A stretch of 64,000 nt of DNA from Streptomyces albireticuli (GTDB taxonomy: Bacteria > Actinomycetota > Actinomycetes > Streptomycetales > Streptomycetaceae): assembly GCF_002192455.1 (NCBI RefSeq), contig NZ_CP021744.1:4993501-5057500 (forward strand). The letters are read 5' to 3'. Position 1 is the first letter of the stretch, and each line of letters opens with the position of its first letter. The notes beneath the pieces are model-generated. The model had not been told where the DNA came from, ran no database searches, and saw only the letters and a program-made list of their open reading frames with translations. Position numbers and translations under genes: made by a program. Positions 50,564 through 58,133 of this stretch are shown piece by piece.

Positions 50564-51997
50564 ATGCGCAAGGCGCTCAGAGGGCTGCTGGCGCTGGCGG
50601 TGCTCACGGGCACCGTCGGTGTCGGCGGTGCCACGGCGGGAACGGCGGCCGCGGCCACCACCGAGCCGGACATCAAGGAACGCGTCCTCGCGATCCCGGG
50701 GATGAGTTTCGTGGAGGAGAAGCCCTACGAGGGCTACCGCTACCTCGTCCTCACCTACGACCAGCCGGTCGACCACCGGAACCCGGCCAAGGGGACCTTC
50801 AAGCAGCGCTTCACGCTGCTGAACAAGTCCACCGACCGGCCGACGGTCTTCTTCACCTCCGGTTACAACGTCAGCACCAACCCCAGCCGCAGCGAGCCCA
50901 CCCGGATCGTCGACGGCAACCAGGTGTCGATGGAGTACCGCTACTTCACCCCGTCCCGGCCCCAGCCCGCCGACTGGTCGAAGCTGGACATCTGGCAGGC
51001 CGCCAGCGACCAGCACCGCCTCTACCAGGCGCTCAAGCCCGTCTACAACAAGAACTGGCTGGCCACCGGCGGCAGCAAGGGCGGCATGACGGCGACGTAC
51101 TACCGCCGCTTCTTCCCGGACGACATGAACGGCACCGTCGCCTACGTCGCGCCCAACGACGTGAACAACAACGAGGACTCGGCCTACGACAAGTTCTTCG
51201 CGAACGTCGGCGACCAGGCCTGCCGCACCCAGCTCAACTCCGTGCAGAAGCAGGCGCTCGTCCGCCGCGACGAGATCGTCGACCGCTACCAGAAGTGGGC
51301 CGACGCCAACGGCAAGACCTTCAAGGTCGTCGGCAGCGCCGACAAGGCGTACGAGAACGTCGTGATGGACCTGGTCTGGGCGTTCTGGCAGTACCACCTC
51401 CAGAGCGAGTGCGCGACCGTGCCCGCGACCAACGCCTCCACGGACGACCTCTACAAGTTCATCGACACCATCTCGGGCTTCGACGGCTACACCGACCAGG
51501 GCCTGGAGCGGTTCACGCCGTACTACTACCAGGCGGGCACCGAGCTCGGCGCGCCGAGCTTCAGGACCCCGCACCTGAAGGGCCTGCTGCGCTACCCCGG
51601 GATCTACAGCCCGCGCAACTACGTGGCGCGTGACATCCCGATGAAGTTCAAGCCCAAGGCGATGGCCGACATCGACCGCTGGGTGCGCAACGACAGCCGG
51701 CGGATGCTCTTCGTCTACGGGCAGAACGACCCGTGGAGCGGCGAGCCGTTCAACCTCGGCCGGAACGCGGCCGCGCGGGACGACTACCGCTTCTACGCCC
51801 CCGGCGGCAACCACGGCGCGAACATCGCGCAGCTCGTCGCCGACGACCGGGCCAAGGCCACGGCCGAGGTCCTGGAGTGGGCCGGCGTCGCGCCCGCGGC
51901 CGTCCGTAAGGACGCCACGCACGCCAAGCCGCTGGCCCCGTTCGACGCGAAGCTCGACCGTCCGGTCGTCGACCGGCAGAACAGCCTCCGTCCGTAA
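50564..51997 (+). CDS. Secreted S37-family prolyl tri/tetrapeptidyl aminopeptidase
   Basis: A 477-residue protein from ATG 50564 behind GGGGAGGG. The signal peptide ends GTAAAATTEPD. The alpha/beta hydrolase core has the nucleophile elbow WLATGGSKGGMTATYYRR (serine), the acid region FVYGQNDPWSGEP, and the histidine in APGGNHGANIAQL. This is the PS-10/SM-TAP type of Streptomyces tripeptidyl aminopeptidase (MEROPS S37), which removes tripeptides from substrate N-termini, including processing of secreted propeptides. It is a single-gene unit between the ABC exporter terminator and the lipoprotein gene. Confidence 0.9.
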   Translation: MRKALRGLLALAVLTGTVGVGGATAGTAAAATTEPDIKERVLAIPGMSFVEEKPYEGYRYLVLTYDQPVDHRNPAKGTFKQRFTLLNKSTDRPTVFFTSGYNVSTNPSRSEPTRIVDGNQVSMEYRYFTPSRPQPADWSKLDIWQAASDQHRLYQALKPVYNKNWLATGGSKGGMTATYYRRFFPDDMNGTVAYVAPNDVNNNEDSAYDKFFANVGDQACRTQLNSVQKQALVRRDEIVDRYQKWADANGKTFKVVGSADKAYENVVMDLVWAFWQYHLQSECATVPATNASTDDLYKFIDTISGFDGYTDQGLERFTPYYYQAGTELGAPSFRTPHLKGLLRYPGIYSPRNYVARDIPMKFKPKAMADIDRWVRNDSRRMLFVYGQNDPWSGEPFNLGRNAAARDDYRFYAPGGNHGANIAQLVADDRAKATAEVLEWAGVAPAAVRKDATHAKPLAPFDAKLDRPVVDRQNSLRP

Positions 51998-52069
51998 GGA
52001 CGCCGGGGCCGCGAGGACGGCCGTAAGGCCGCGGGGCTCCACGCGAGTCCGTAAGGCGGGCCCCTGAGT

Positions 52070-52714
52070 TCACACCAGGCGGCGGGCGCACCCTATGGGT
52101 GTCCCGCCGCCCACGTGTACGTACAGGTCGGTCGAGGCCGGGCAGTCGGGCCGCGCGCCGACCTCACGCGTGACCCGGTACTCCGGCGCGTGCCGGCCCG
52201 ACCCGTCGCAGGCCGTCTCCTTCACCACGCCCCGCCGCTCGGCGTACACGCAGTCGCCCGGCACCGTCAGCGGACCGCCGCCCCGGCCCGGGTCACCGGG
52301 GTGCGGCGCCTGGAGGTTGCGCATGCAGGCGTAGCCCTCCGGCGCGCTGTCCTCCTCCGACGTGCCGCGGTCGACGGCGGTGACGTGCAGCACGAAGTCC
52401 GTGGCGGCCGGGCAGCGCGGGCCGTCCGCCCGCGGGCCGTTGAAGCGGGCCAGGACCCGGGCGACGGCCCGCTCACTCGCGCACGAGACCTCCGTGAAGG
52501 AGGCCCCTCCACCGCCCGCGCAGGCGCTCCGGGCCAGGAACGTGGCCCCGGGCTCCGGCGGGGCCGGCGCGGGCGGCAGCGGGGCGGCGACCGCCCTCCG
52601 GTCGTCCCCGGCGGCCCGGACCGGCGCCTGGCAGCCCGCCAGCGAGGCCGTCACCGCCGGTGCCGCGAACAGGACGAGCGCGAGCAGCGCGGCCCGCGGC
52701 GCGCGACGCCGCAT
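52070..52714 (-). CDS. Small cysteine-rich lipoprotein of unknown function
   Basis: A 214-residue protein from ATG 52714, with GGGGGGAC upstream. The signal peptide ends with TASLAGC, a good lipobox, so it is a lipoprotein anchored outside the membrane. The mature part has about seven cysteines (RSACAGG, VSCASE, PRCPAATDF, YACMRN, GDCVYAER, ETACDGSG, DCPASTD). Two similar blocks, CPAATDFVLHV and CPASTDLYVHV, suggest an internal duplication of a small beta domain. No family name is recognised. It is convergent with the peptidase gene. Confidence 0.72.
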   Translation of the reverse strand: MRRRAPRAALLALVLFAAPAVTASLAGCQAPVRAAGDDRRAVAAPLPPAPAPPEPGATFLARSACAGGGGASFTEVSCASERAVARVLARFNGPRADGPRCPAATDFVLHVTAVDRGTSEEDSAPEGYACMRNLQAPHPGDPGRGGGPLTVPGDCVYAERRGVVKETACDGSGRHAPEYRVTREVGARPDCPASTDLYVHVGGGTPIGCARRLV

Positions 52715-53140
52715 GGTGTCCCCCCGTTCCCGTGCGTCCCCCACATGGTCCCCGTACGTTCCTCGCGGCCCCCGCGCCTCCCGCGCCCTTCGTCCCTCGC
52801 GCCTTCCGCGCCGTGCCCTTCCGGTTCAGCGTGGCTCCCCGGGCCCGGCGCACGCCAGACGTGCGGGGCGCGTCGGGGCGGCCGGGCCGGGCGGAACAGG
52901 GTGTGTGCGGGGCGCGCCGCCGGGACCGCACGCCGGGACGCGCCGGAGCGCCCCGGGGAGCCGCCACCGGCGCGGGTGGAAGGGGGTGCGCCGGCGGCGG
53001 TGCGCTGCCGGCCGCGGGCGGCGGAGAGGGAGGTCAGCGACGCGGCCAGGGGCGCACGCCGACACCGCCCGGCGGCCGTTCGACGACAGCACGCACCTTG
53101 GACGGGCGCCGCCCCGGAGCGGTTCCGCGCGGGGCGGGCG
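52715..53140. other. 426-bp GC-rich region without a clear gene
   Basis: Several overlapping frames run through it in both directions, but all are Arg/Pro/Gly-rich and lack ribosome sites. I see no RNA gene or strong hairpin. It probably carries the lipoprotein promoter at its left end. Confidence 0.4.
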
Positions 53141-53764
53141 TCAGCCGTGCGCGCGCCGCTTGATGACGAGCCGGGCGGGCAGCCGGCGGGTCAGCAGCCG
53201 GGCCCGCGGGGCCAGCCGCCGGGCCATCGCGAACACCGAGTCCGTACGCGAGCGGTCCGCGTCCAGGACCGTGAAGAGGTTCACGCCGAGGTAGAAGGTG
53301 ATGGCCGCGTTGGCCAGGTCGCGCGGCGGGGTCAGCCGGGCCAGCGGGGTGCCGCCGATCACCCGCTCCAGGGTCTCCTCGACGAAGGCGATCCACGGCT
53401 CGGCCCGCACCCGGATCTCCTCCCGCAGCTCCGGCTTGGCCACGGCGGCGGCGACCAGCTCGGAGAAGAGCGTGAGGTGCCCCTCCGCGATGTCGTGGCG
53501 GTAGATCCGGGTGGCGGCCTCGGTGAGGTCCTCCAGCGTCCGGCAGCCGGCGACGGCGTCGGCGAGCACCGCCATCCGTTCGGCGGAGGACCGGTCCAGG
53601 GCGGCGAACAGGAGCGGGTCGACGCCGCCGAAATGGTAGAAGACCAGGGCGGAGTTGACCCCGGCCTCCTTGGCGATCGTCCGCGCGCTGGACTTGGCGT
53701 ACCCCTGGGTCCGCAGGACGGTCCCCGCCGCGCTGATCAGCCGTTCCTTGGTGTCCACCGACAT
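53141..53764 (-). CDS. TetR/AcrR-family regulator
   Basis: A 207-residue protein from ATG 53764. The DNA-binding domain reads TKERLISAAGTVLRTQGYAKSS and IAKEAGVNSALVFYHFGGVD. The C-terminal domain is helical and ends in a basic tail (RRLPARLVIKRRAHG). It lies 70 bases downstream of the isomerase gene's end point on the same strand and next to the sugar-catabolic genes. It might control them, but its position behind, rather than facing, the operon start leaves that open. Confidence 0.88.
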   Translation of the reverse strand: MSVDTKERLISAAGTVLRTQGYAKSSARTIAKEAGVNSALVFYHFGGVDPLLFAALDRSSAERMAVLADAVAGCRTLEDLTEAATRIYRHDIAEGHLTLFSELVAAAVAKPELREEIRVRAEPWIAFVEETLERVIGGTPLARLTPPRDLANAAITFYLGVNLFTVLDADRSRTDSVFAMARRLAPRARLLTRRLPARLVIKRRAHG

Positions 53765-53834
53765 GTGTGCAGCCCTCTCGCCCTGTCGATCATACGGTTC
53801 GGGCCACCGCCGGGCCGGGCGGAGAGGGCGGGGC

Positions 53835-54638
53835 TCAGGCGGCCCGCGCGCCGTCGACGAGGCCCAGCAGGTACTCCCGGCCGGGCCCCGCCAGCTGCTG
53901 GAACTCCGCCGCCTGCGGGTACCAGCGCTTCTCGTACTCCCAGCACAGCCAGCCGTCCCAGCCCGCGCGGCCGAGCACCCGCACGCAGTCGGGCAGCGGC
54001 AGCGCCCCCGACCCCAGGGGCAGCGGAGCGGTGTCCTCCGCCGAGGCGACGTCCTTCACCTGGACATAGCCCAGGTGCGGGGAGAGCGGCGGGAAGCTCA
54101 GCACGGGCGTCTCCCCGCCGAGCCAGGTGTGCAGGACGTCCCAGAGCGCTCCGACGTTCGGGTGACCGACCGGGCCCAGGATCCTCGCCACGTCCTGGGC
54201 CCTGCGGTGCGAGTCGTGGGTCTCCAGCAGGACGTGGACGCCCAGGTCGGCGGCGAGCGGCGCGACGGCGCCCAGCCGCCGCGCGGCGGTCGCGTCGGCC
54301 TCCGCCGCCGGCGACTCCCCGCCGCCGGGGAACACCCGGGCGTACCGGGCGCCGAGGTCGCCGGCGAGCCGGACCAGCGCGGACAGCTCCCCGAGAACGG
54401 TGTCGTCCGGCTCCGGCGAGGCGACCCGGACGTACCCGGCCACCGCCAGGATCCCGACGCCCGCCCCGGCGAACTCCGCGACCGCCGCCGCCCGCTCCCG
54501 CGGGCCCGTGCCCGAGTGCACCGGTTCCTCCGGGTGCGCGCGCAGTTCGACGCCGTCGTAGCCGTGCGCGCGGGCGAGCCGCGCCACGTCGGGGAGGGGG
54601 AGGCCGGGGACACCGAGGGTGGAGAAAGCCAGTTTCAT
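53835..54638 (-). CDS. Sugar phosphate isomerase/epimerase-type TIM barrel
   Basis: A 267-residue protein from ATG 54638. It is a xylose-isomerase-like TIM barrel with LAFSTLGVPG, YDGVELRAHPEEP, ARVFPGGGESP, LLETHDSHRRAQD, VGALWDVLHTW, GYVQVKDVA and LCWEYEKRWYP. The E, D, H and E residues in these strands form the metal site of the family. It is divergent from the oxidoreductase gene at 54702, with 63 bases between starts, so the two directions probably share a control region. The open frame to 55760 is a shadow of the oxidoreductase and is not part of this gene. Confidence 0.87.
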   Translation of the reverse strand: MKLAFSTLGVPGLPLPDVARLARAHGYDGVELRAHPEEPVHSGTGPRERAAAVAEFAGAGVGILAVAGYVRVASPEPDDTVLGELSALVRLAGDLGARYARVFPGGGESPAAEADATAARRLGAVAPLAADLGVHVLLETHDSHRRAQDVARILGPVGHPNVGALWDVLHTWLGGETPVLSFPPLSPHLGYVQVKDVASAEDTAPLPLGSGALPLPDCVRVLGRAGWDGWLCWEYEKRWYPQAAEFQQLAGPGREYLLGLVDGARAA

Positions 54639-54701
54639 GGGGACCGGGTTCCCCGGGTGCGGGCGGGAAATGCTCCTTGTACGGCAGAAGGGGGTCCAGG
54701 G

Positions 54702-55859
54702 ATGACCGCCACCGACACCAGAACCTTGCGGATCGCCATGAACGGCGTCACCGGCCGCATGGGCCACCACCAGCACCTCGTCCGCTCCGTCCTCGCCCTC
54801 CGGGAGCAGGGCGGCCTCGACCTCGGCGACGGCACCCGGCTGTGGCCGGAGCCCCTGCTCGTGGGGCGGGACGCCGGCCGGCTCCGCGCGCTCGCCGGGC
54901 GGTACGGCCTGGAGCACTGGACGACCGATCTCGACGGCGCCCTCTCCGACCCCGCCGTCGGCGTCTACTTCGACGCCCAGATCACCGCCGCCCGCGAAAC
55001 CGCCCTCCGTAAGGCCATCGCCGCCGGCAAGCACGTCTACTGCGAGAAGCCCACCGCCCTCGACACCGGCGGCGCGATCGACCTCTACCAGCGTGCCCGT
55101 GCGGCCGGCGTCCGGCACGGCGTCGTCCAGGACAAGCTCTTCCTCCCCGGCATCCGCAAGCTCAAGAGGCTCGTCGACGGCGGCTTCTTCGGCCGGATCC
55201 TGTCCGTCCGGGGCGAGTTCGGCTACTGGGTCTTCGAGGGCGACTGGCAGCCCGCCCAGCGTCCGTCCTGGAACTACCGCGGGGAGGACGACGGCATCAC
55301 CTCCGACATGTTCCCGCACTGGGAGTACGTCCTGCGCGAGCTCTTCGGGCCCATAAGGTCCGTACAGGCGCACACGGCCACCCACATCCCGCGCCGCTGG
55401 GACGAACACGGCAAGCCCTACGAGGCCCGGGCCGACGACGCGGTCTACGCCGTCCTGGAGCTGGAGAGCGGCGCCGTCGCCCAGCTCAACTCCTCCTGGG
55501 CGGTGCGCGTCCACCGCGACGAGCTGCTGGAGTTCCAGGTCGACGGCACGGAGGGCTCGGCCGTCGCCGGGCTCCGGCACTGCCGGGTCCAGCACCGCGC
55601 GGCCACCCCCCGGCCCGTCTGGAACCCCGACGCGCCGGCCGCCGACGACTTCCGCGCCCAATGGCAGGAGGTCCCCGACAACGAGCCGTTCGAGAACGCC
55701 TTCAAGGCGCAGTGGGAGCTCTTCCTCCGCCATGTGGCGCTCGGCGGCCCCTGGCGGCACGACCTCCTCACGGGCGCGCAGGGCGTACGGCTCGCCCTGC
55801 TGGCCCGGACGTCCGCCCGGGAGGGCCGCAGGCTGCCGCTGCGGGTGAGCGGGCCATGA
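54702..55859 (+). CDS. Gfo/Idh/MocA-family oxidoreductase
   Basis: A 385-residue protein from ATG 54702, preceded by AAGGGGG. The N-terminal Rossmann fold begins LRIAMNGVTGRMG, where the usual GxGxxG is changed to NGVTGRMG, and has the family's GKHVYCEKPTALD motif with the catalytic lysine. The substrate domain includes FGYWVFEGDWQPAQRPSWN and DDGITSDMFPHWEYVLRELFG. It likely oxidises a sugar or cyclitol hydroxyl with NAD(P). It is the first gene of a three-gene operon with ATGA and GTGA overlaps. The unusual dinucleotide loop is worth noting for cofactor binding. Confidence 0.88.
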   Translation: MTATDTRTLRIAMNGVTGRMGHHQHLVRSVLALREQGGLDLGDGTRLWPEPLLVGRDAGRLRALAGRYGLEHWTTDLDGALSDPAVGVYFDAQITAARETALRKAIAAGKHVYCEKPTALDTGGAIDLYQRARAAGVRHGVVQDKLFLPGIRKLKRLVDGGFFGRILSVRGEFGYWVFEGDWQPAQRPSWNYRGEDDGITSDMFPHWEYVLRELFGPIRSVQAHTATHIPRRWDEHGKPYEARADDAVYAVLELESGAVAQLNSSWAVRVHRDELLEFQVDGTEGSAVAGLRHCRVQHRAATPRPVWNPDAPAADDFRAQWQEVPDNEPFENAFKAQWELFLRHVALGGPWRHDLLTGAQGVRLALLARTSAREGRRLPLRVSGP

Positions 55860-57013
55860 TCCGGCTGCCCGACGCCTCCGGCGCCCTGCGCCGGTACGAG
55901 CCCCGGTGCCTGCCCCTGGAGCTCAGCGCCCAGGGCACCCCGCCCACCTCCCGGCGGGTCCTCGCCGCCGCCCACGTCGTCGCCGACCCCTTCGGCAACA
56001 CCACGCCCTACGGCCCCGCAGCGCTCGACTGGGAGGCCACCCTGGCCTTCCGCCGCCACCTGTGGGCGCACGGCCTGGGGGTGGCCGAGGCCATGGACAC
56101 CGCGCAGCGCGGCGCGGGCCTGGACTGGCCGGCCGCCGCCCGGCTGATCCGCCGCTCGGCCGCCGAGGCGCGGGCCGTCGGCGGCCGCGTCGTCTGCGGG
56201 GCCGGCACGGACCAGCTCACGCCCCCCTACGGCACCCTGGCGGACGTCACCGCCGCCTACGAGGAGCAGCTCGCCCTGGTCGACGGGGAGGGCGCACAGG
56301 CCGTCGTGCTGGCCTCCCGGGCCCTCGCGGCCGTCGCCACCGGACCCGACGACTACCGCGCGGTCTACGGACAGCTGCTGCGGCAGACGGACCGGCCCGT
56401 CATCCTGCACTGGCTCGGCCCCATGTTCGACCCTGCCCTGGAGGGCTACTGGGGCAGCCGCGACCCGGACGAGGCCATGGAGACCTTCCTCGGGATCGTC
56501 GCGGACCACCCGGCGGAGGTCCACGGCGTGAAGGTCTCGCTCCTGGACAAGGAGCGCGAGCGCGCCCTGCGCCGGCGCCTGCCCGACGGAGTGCGCTGCT
56601 ACACCGGCGACGACTTCCACTACCCCGAGCTGATCGAGGGCGACGCGCACGGCCACAGCGACGCCCTGCTCGGCGTCTTCGATCCGCTGGGCCCGCTCGC
56701 CGCCCACGCCACGCGGCTGCTCGACGCGGGCGACCGGCACCGCTTCCGGGCGCTCCTGGACCCCACCGTGGCACTCGCCCGGCACCTCTTCGAGCCGCCC
56801 ACCCACTGCTACCGGACGGGCGTCGTGCTGCTGGCCTGGCTCGCCGGGCACCAGCGGCACTTCGCGATGGCCGGCGGGCAGCACTCCGCGCGCACCCTGC
56901 CGCACCTGGCGCGGGCCTACGAACTGGCCGACGGCCTCGGGCTCTTCCCGGACCCGCCGCTCGCCCAGGACCGGATGGCCCGGCTGCTGGCCGTGCACGG
57001 GGTCGACCGGTGA
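55856..57013 (+). CDS. DUF993 family protein (dihydrodipicolinate-synthase-like barrel)
   Basis: A 385-residue protein; ATG 55856 overlaps the previous stop as ATGA. It matches DUF993, a TIM-barrel family distantly related to DHDPS aldolases. Segments include HVVADPFGNTTPYGPAALDWEATL, CGAGTDQLTPPYGTLADV, RPVILHWLGPMFDPALEGYWG, VHGVKVSLLDKERERAL and CYTGDDFHYPELIEGD. VKVSLLD carries the lysine where class I aldolases form a Schiff base. No function is established for the family to my knowledge. Its place between an oxidoreductase and an isomerase suggests cleavage or dehydration of an oxidised sugar. Confidence 0.85.
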   Translation: MIRLPDASGALRRYEPRCLPLELSAQGTPPTSRRVLAAAHVVADPFGNTTPYGPAALDWEATLAFRRHLWAHGLGVAEAMDTAQRGAGLDWPAAARLIRRSAAEARAVGGRVVCGAGTDQLTPPYGTLADVTAAYEEQLALVDGEGAQAVVLASRALAAVATGPDDYRAVYGQLLRQTDRPVILHWLGPMFDPALEGYWGSRDPDEAMETFLGIVADHPAEVHGVKVSLLDKERERALRRRLPDGVRCYTGDDFHYPELIEGDAHGHSDALLGVFDPLGPLAAHATRLLDAGDRHRFRALLDPTVALARHLFEPPTHCYRTGVVLLAWLAGHQRHFAMAGGQHSARTLPHLARAYELADGLGLFPDPPLAQDRMARLLAVHGVDR

Positions 57014-57912
57014 CGGGCGGTGCCCGGGCGCTCCCCGACCCCCGGTTCAGCCTCAACCAGCAGACCGTGCGGCAGTGGACCCTCCCCGAGCTGGCCGCCG
57101 GCTGCGCGGCGGCCGGGGTGCGCCATGTGGGGCTCTGGCGCGGGCCCGTGCGGGAGTACGGGCCCGCGGCCGCCGCCCGGCTGGCGCGCGGCGCCGGACT
57201 GGCCGTCAGCAGCCTCTGCCGGGGCGGCTTCCTGACCGCCGCCGACCCGGACCGGTGGCGGGCCGCGGTCGCCGACAACCGGGCCGCCGTGGCGGAGGCG
57301 GCGGAGCTCGGCACCCGCACGCTCGTCCTCGTCCCCGGCGGCCTGCCGGAGGGCGACCGCGACCTCGCCGGCGCCCGCGGGCGGGTGGCCGACGCGCTGG
57401 CCGAACTCGGGCCCTACGCCGCCGGCTACGGCGTGCGGCTCGCGGTCGAGCCGCTGCACCCGATGTACGCCTCCGACCGCTCGGTCGTCTCCACCCTCCG
57501 GCAGGCCCTCGACCTCGCCGAGCGCTTCCCGGCCGGCCAGGTGGGCGTCGTGGTGGACACCTACCACCTGTGGTGGGACGACACGGTGGCCGAGCAGCTC
57601 GTACGGGCCGGGGAGGGCGGCCGGATCGCTGCCTTCCAGCTCGCCGACTGGGTCACCCCGCTGCCCGAGGGGGTGTTGCTGGGCCGGGGGCAGCTCGGCG
57701 ACGGGTGCGTGGACCTGCGGTGGTTCCGCGAGCGGGTCGACGCGGCGGGCTACCGGGGACCCGTGGAGACCGAGATCTTCAGCCCCGCGCTCTGGGCGCG
57801 CGACGGCACCGAGGTACTCGCGGAGGTCCTGGACCGCTACCACCGGTACGCCGCCGGAATACCCGCGGTAACCGAAACCCCTTCGATCCCACCTTCGGTA
57901 ACGGAACGATAA
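57010..57912 (+). CDS. Sugar phosphate isomerase/epimerase-type TIM barrel (second)
   Basis: A 300-residue protein; GTG 57010 overlaps the DUF993 stop as GTGA. It is an AP-endonuclease-2/xylose-isomerase-like barrel with VRHVGLWRGPV, LVLVPGGLPEGD, RLAVEPLHPMY, VGVVVDTYHLWWD, AAFQLADWVTPL and GPVETEIFSP. The family's metal-binding Glu, Asp, His and Glu are in these strands. It differs from the isomerase at 53835, so the pathway would use two different isomerase-like steps. Three repeats of GGTAAC-type sequence overlap its end, then a terminator follows. Confidence 0.86.
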   Translation: MTGGARALPDPRFSLNQQTVRQWTLPELAAGCAAAGVRHVGLWRGPVREYGPAAAARLARGAGLAVSSLCRGGFLTAADPDRWRAAVADNRAAVAEAAELGTRTLVLVPGGLPEGDRDLAGARGRVADALAELGPYAAGYGVRLAVEPLHPMYASDRSVVSTLRQALDLAERFPAGQVGVVVDTYHLWWDDTVAEQLVRAGEGGRIAAFQLADWVTPLPEGVLLGRGQLGDGCVDLRWFRERVDAAGYRGPVETEIFSPALWARDGTEVLAEVLDRYHRYAAGIPAVTETPSIPPSVTER

Positions 57913-58022
57913 CTCCTTGAATGCGGTGCAACCCTTTGCCGCGATGACAGGTCGTACTGGGCATCGGGCTTCCTGGGGGAGGGATCCGGGGGGATTCGGA
58001 GGAAGCCGGTTTTGGGGGGTAA

Positions 58023-58061
58023 CCGAGGGGCCCGGTCGTCGGACCGGGCCCCTCGGCCTTT
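58023..58061 (+). terminator. Terminator of the sugar-catabolic operon
   Basis: A perfect 15-bp stem (58023-58037 with 58042-58056), a four-base GTCG loop, then a short CCTTT run. Confidence 0.88.
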
Positions 58062-58133
58062 CCCCCTCCCTCGCGGTCCCCGCGTTGTCCACAGGCCCGA
58101 ACTCCTGTCGGACCCCGGCTGTACCGTCGGGGC

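Noticed and set aside
57848..58010. Repeated GGTAAC motifs around the end of the sugar-isomerase gene as an attachment site
   Set aside because: Copies are short, imperfect and partly coding; no integrase or tRNA target nearby.
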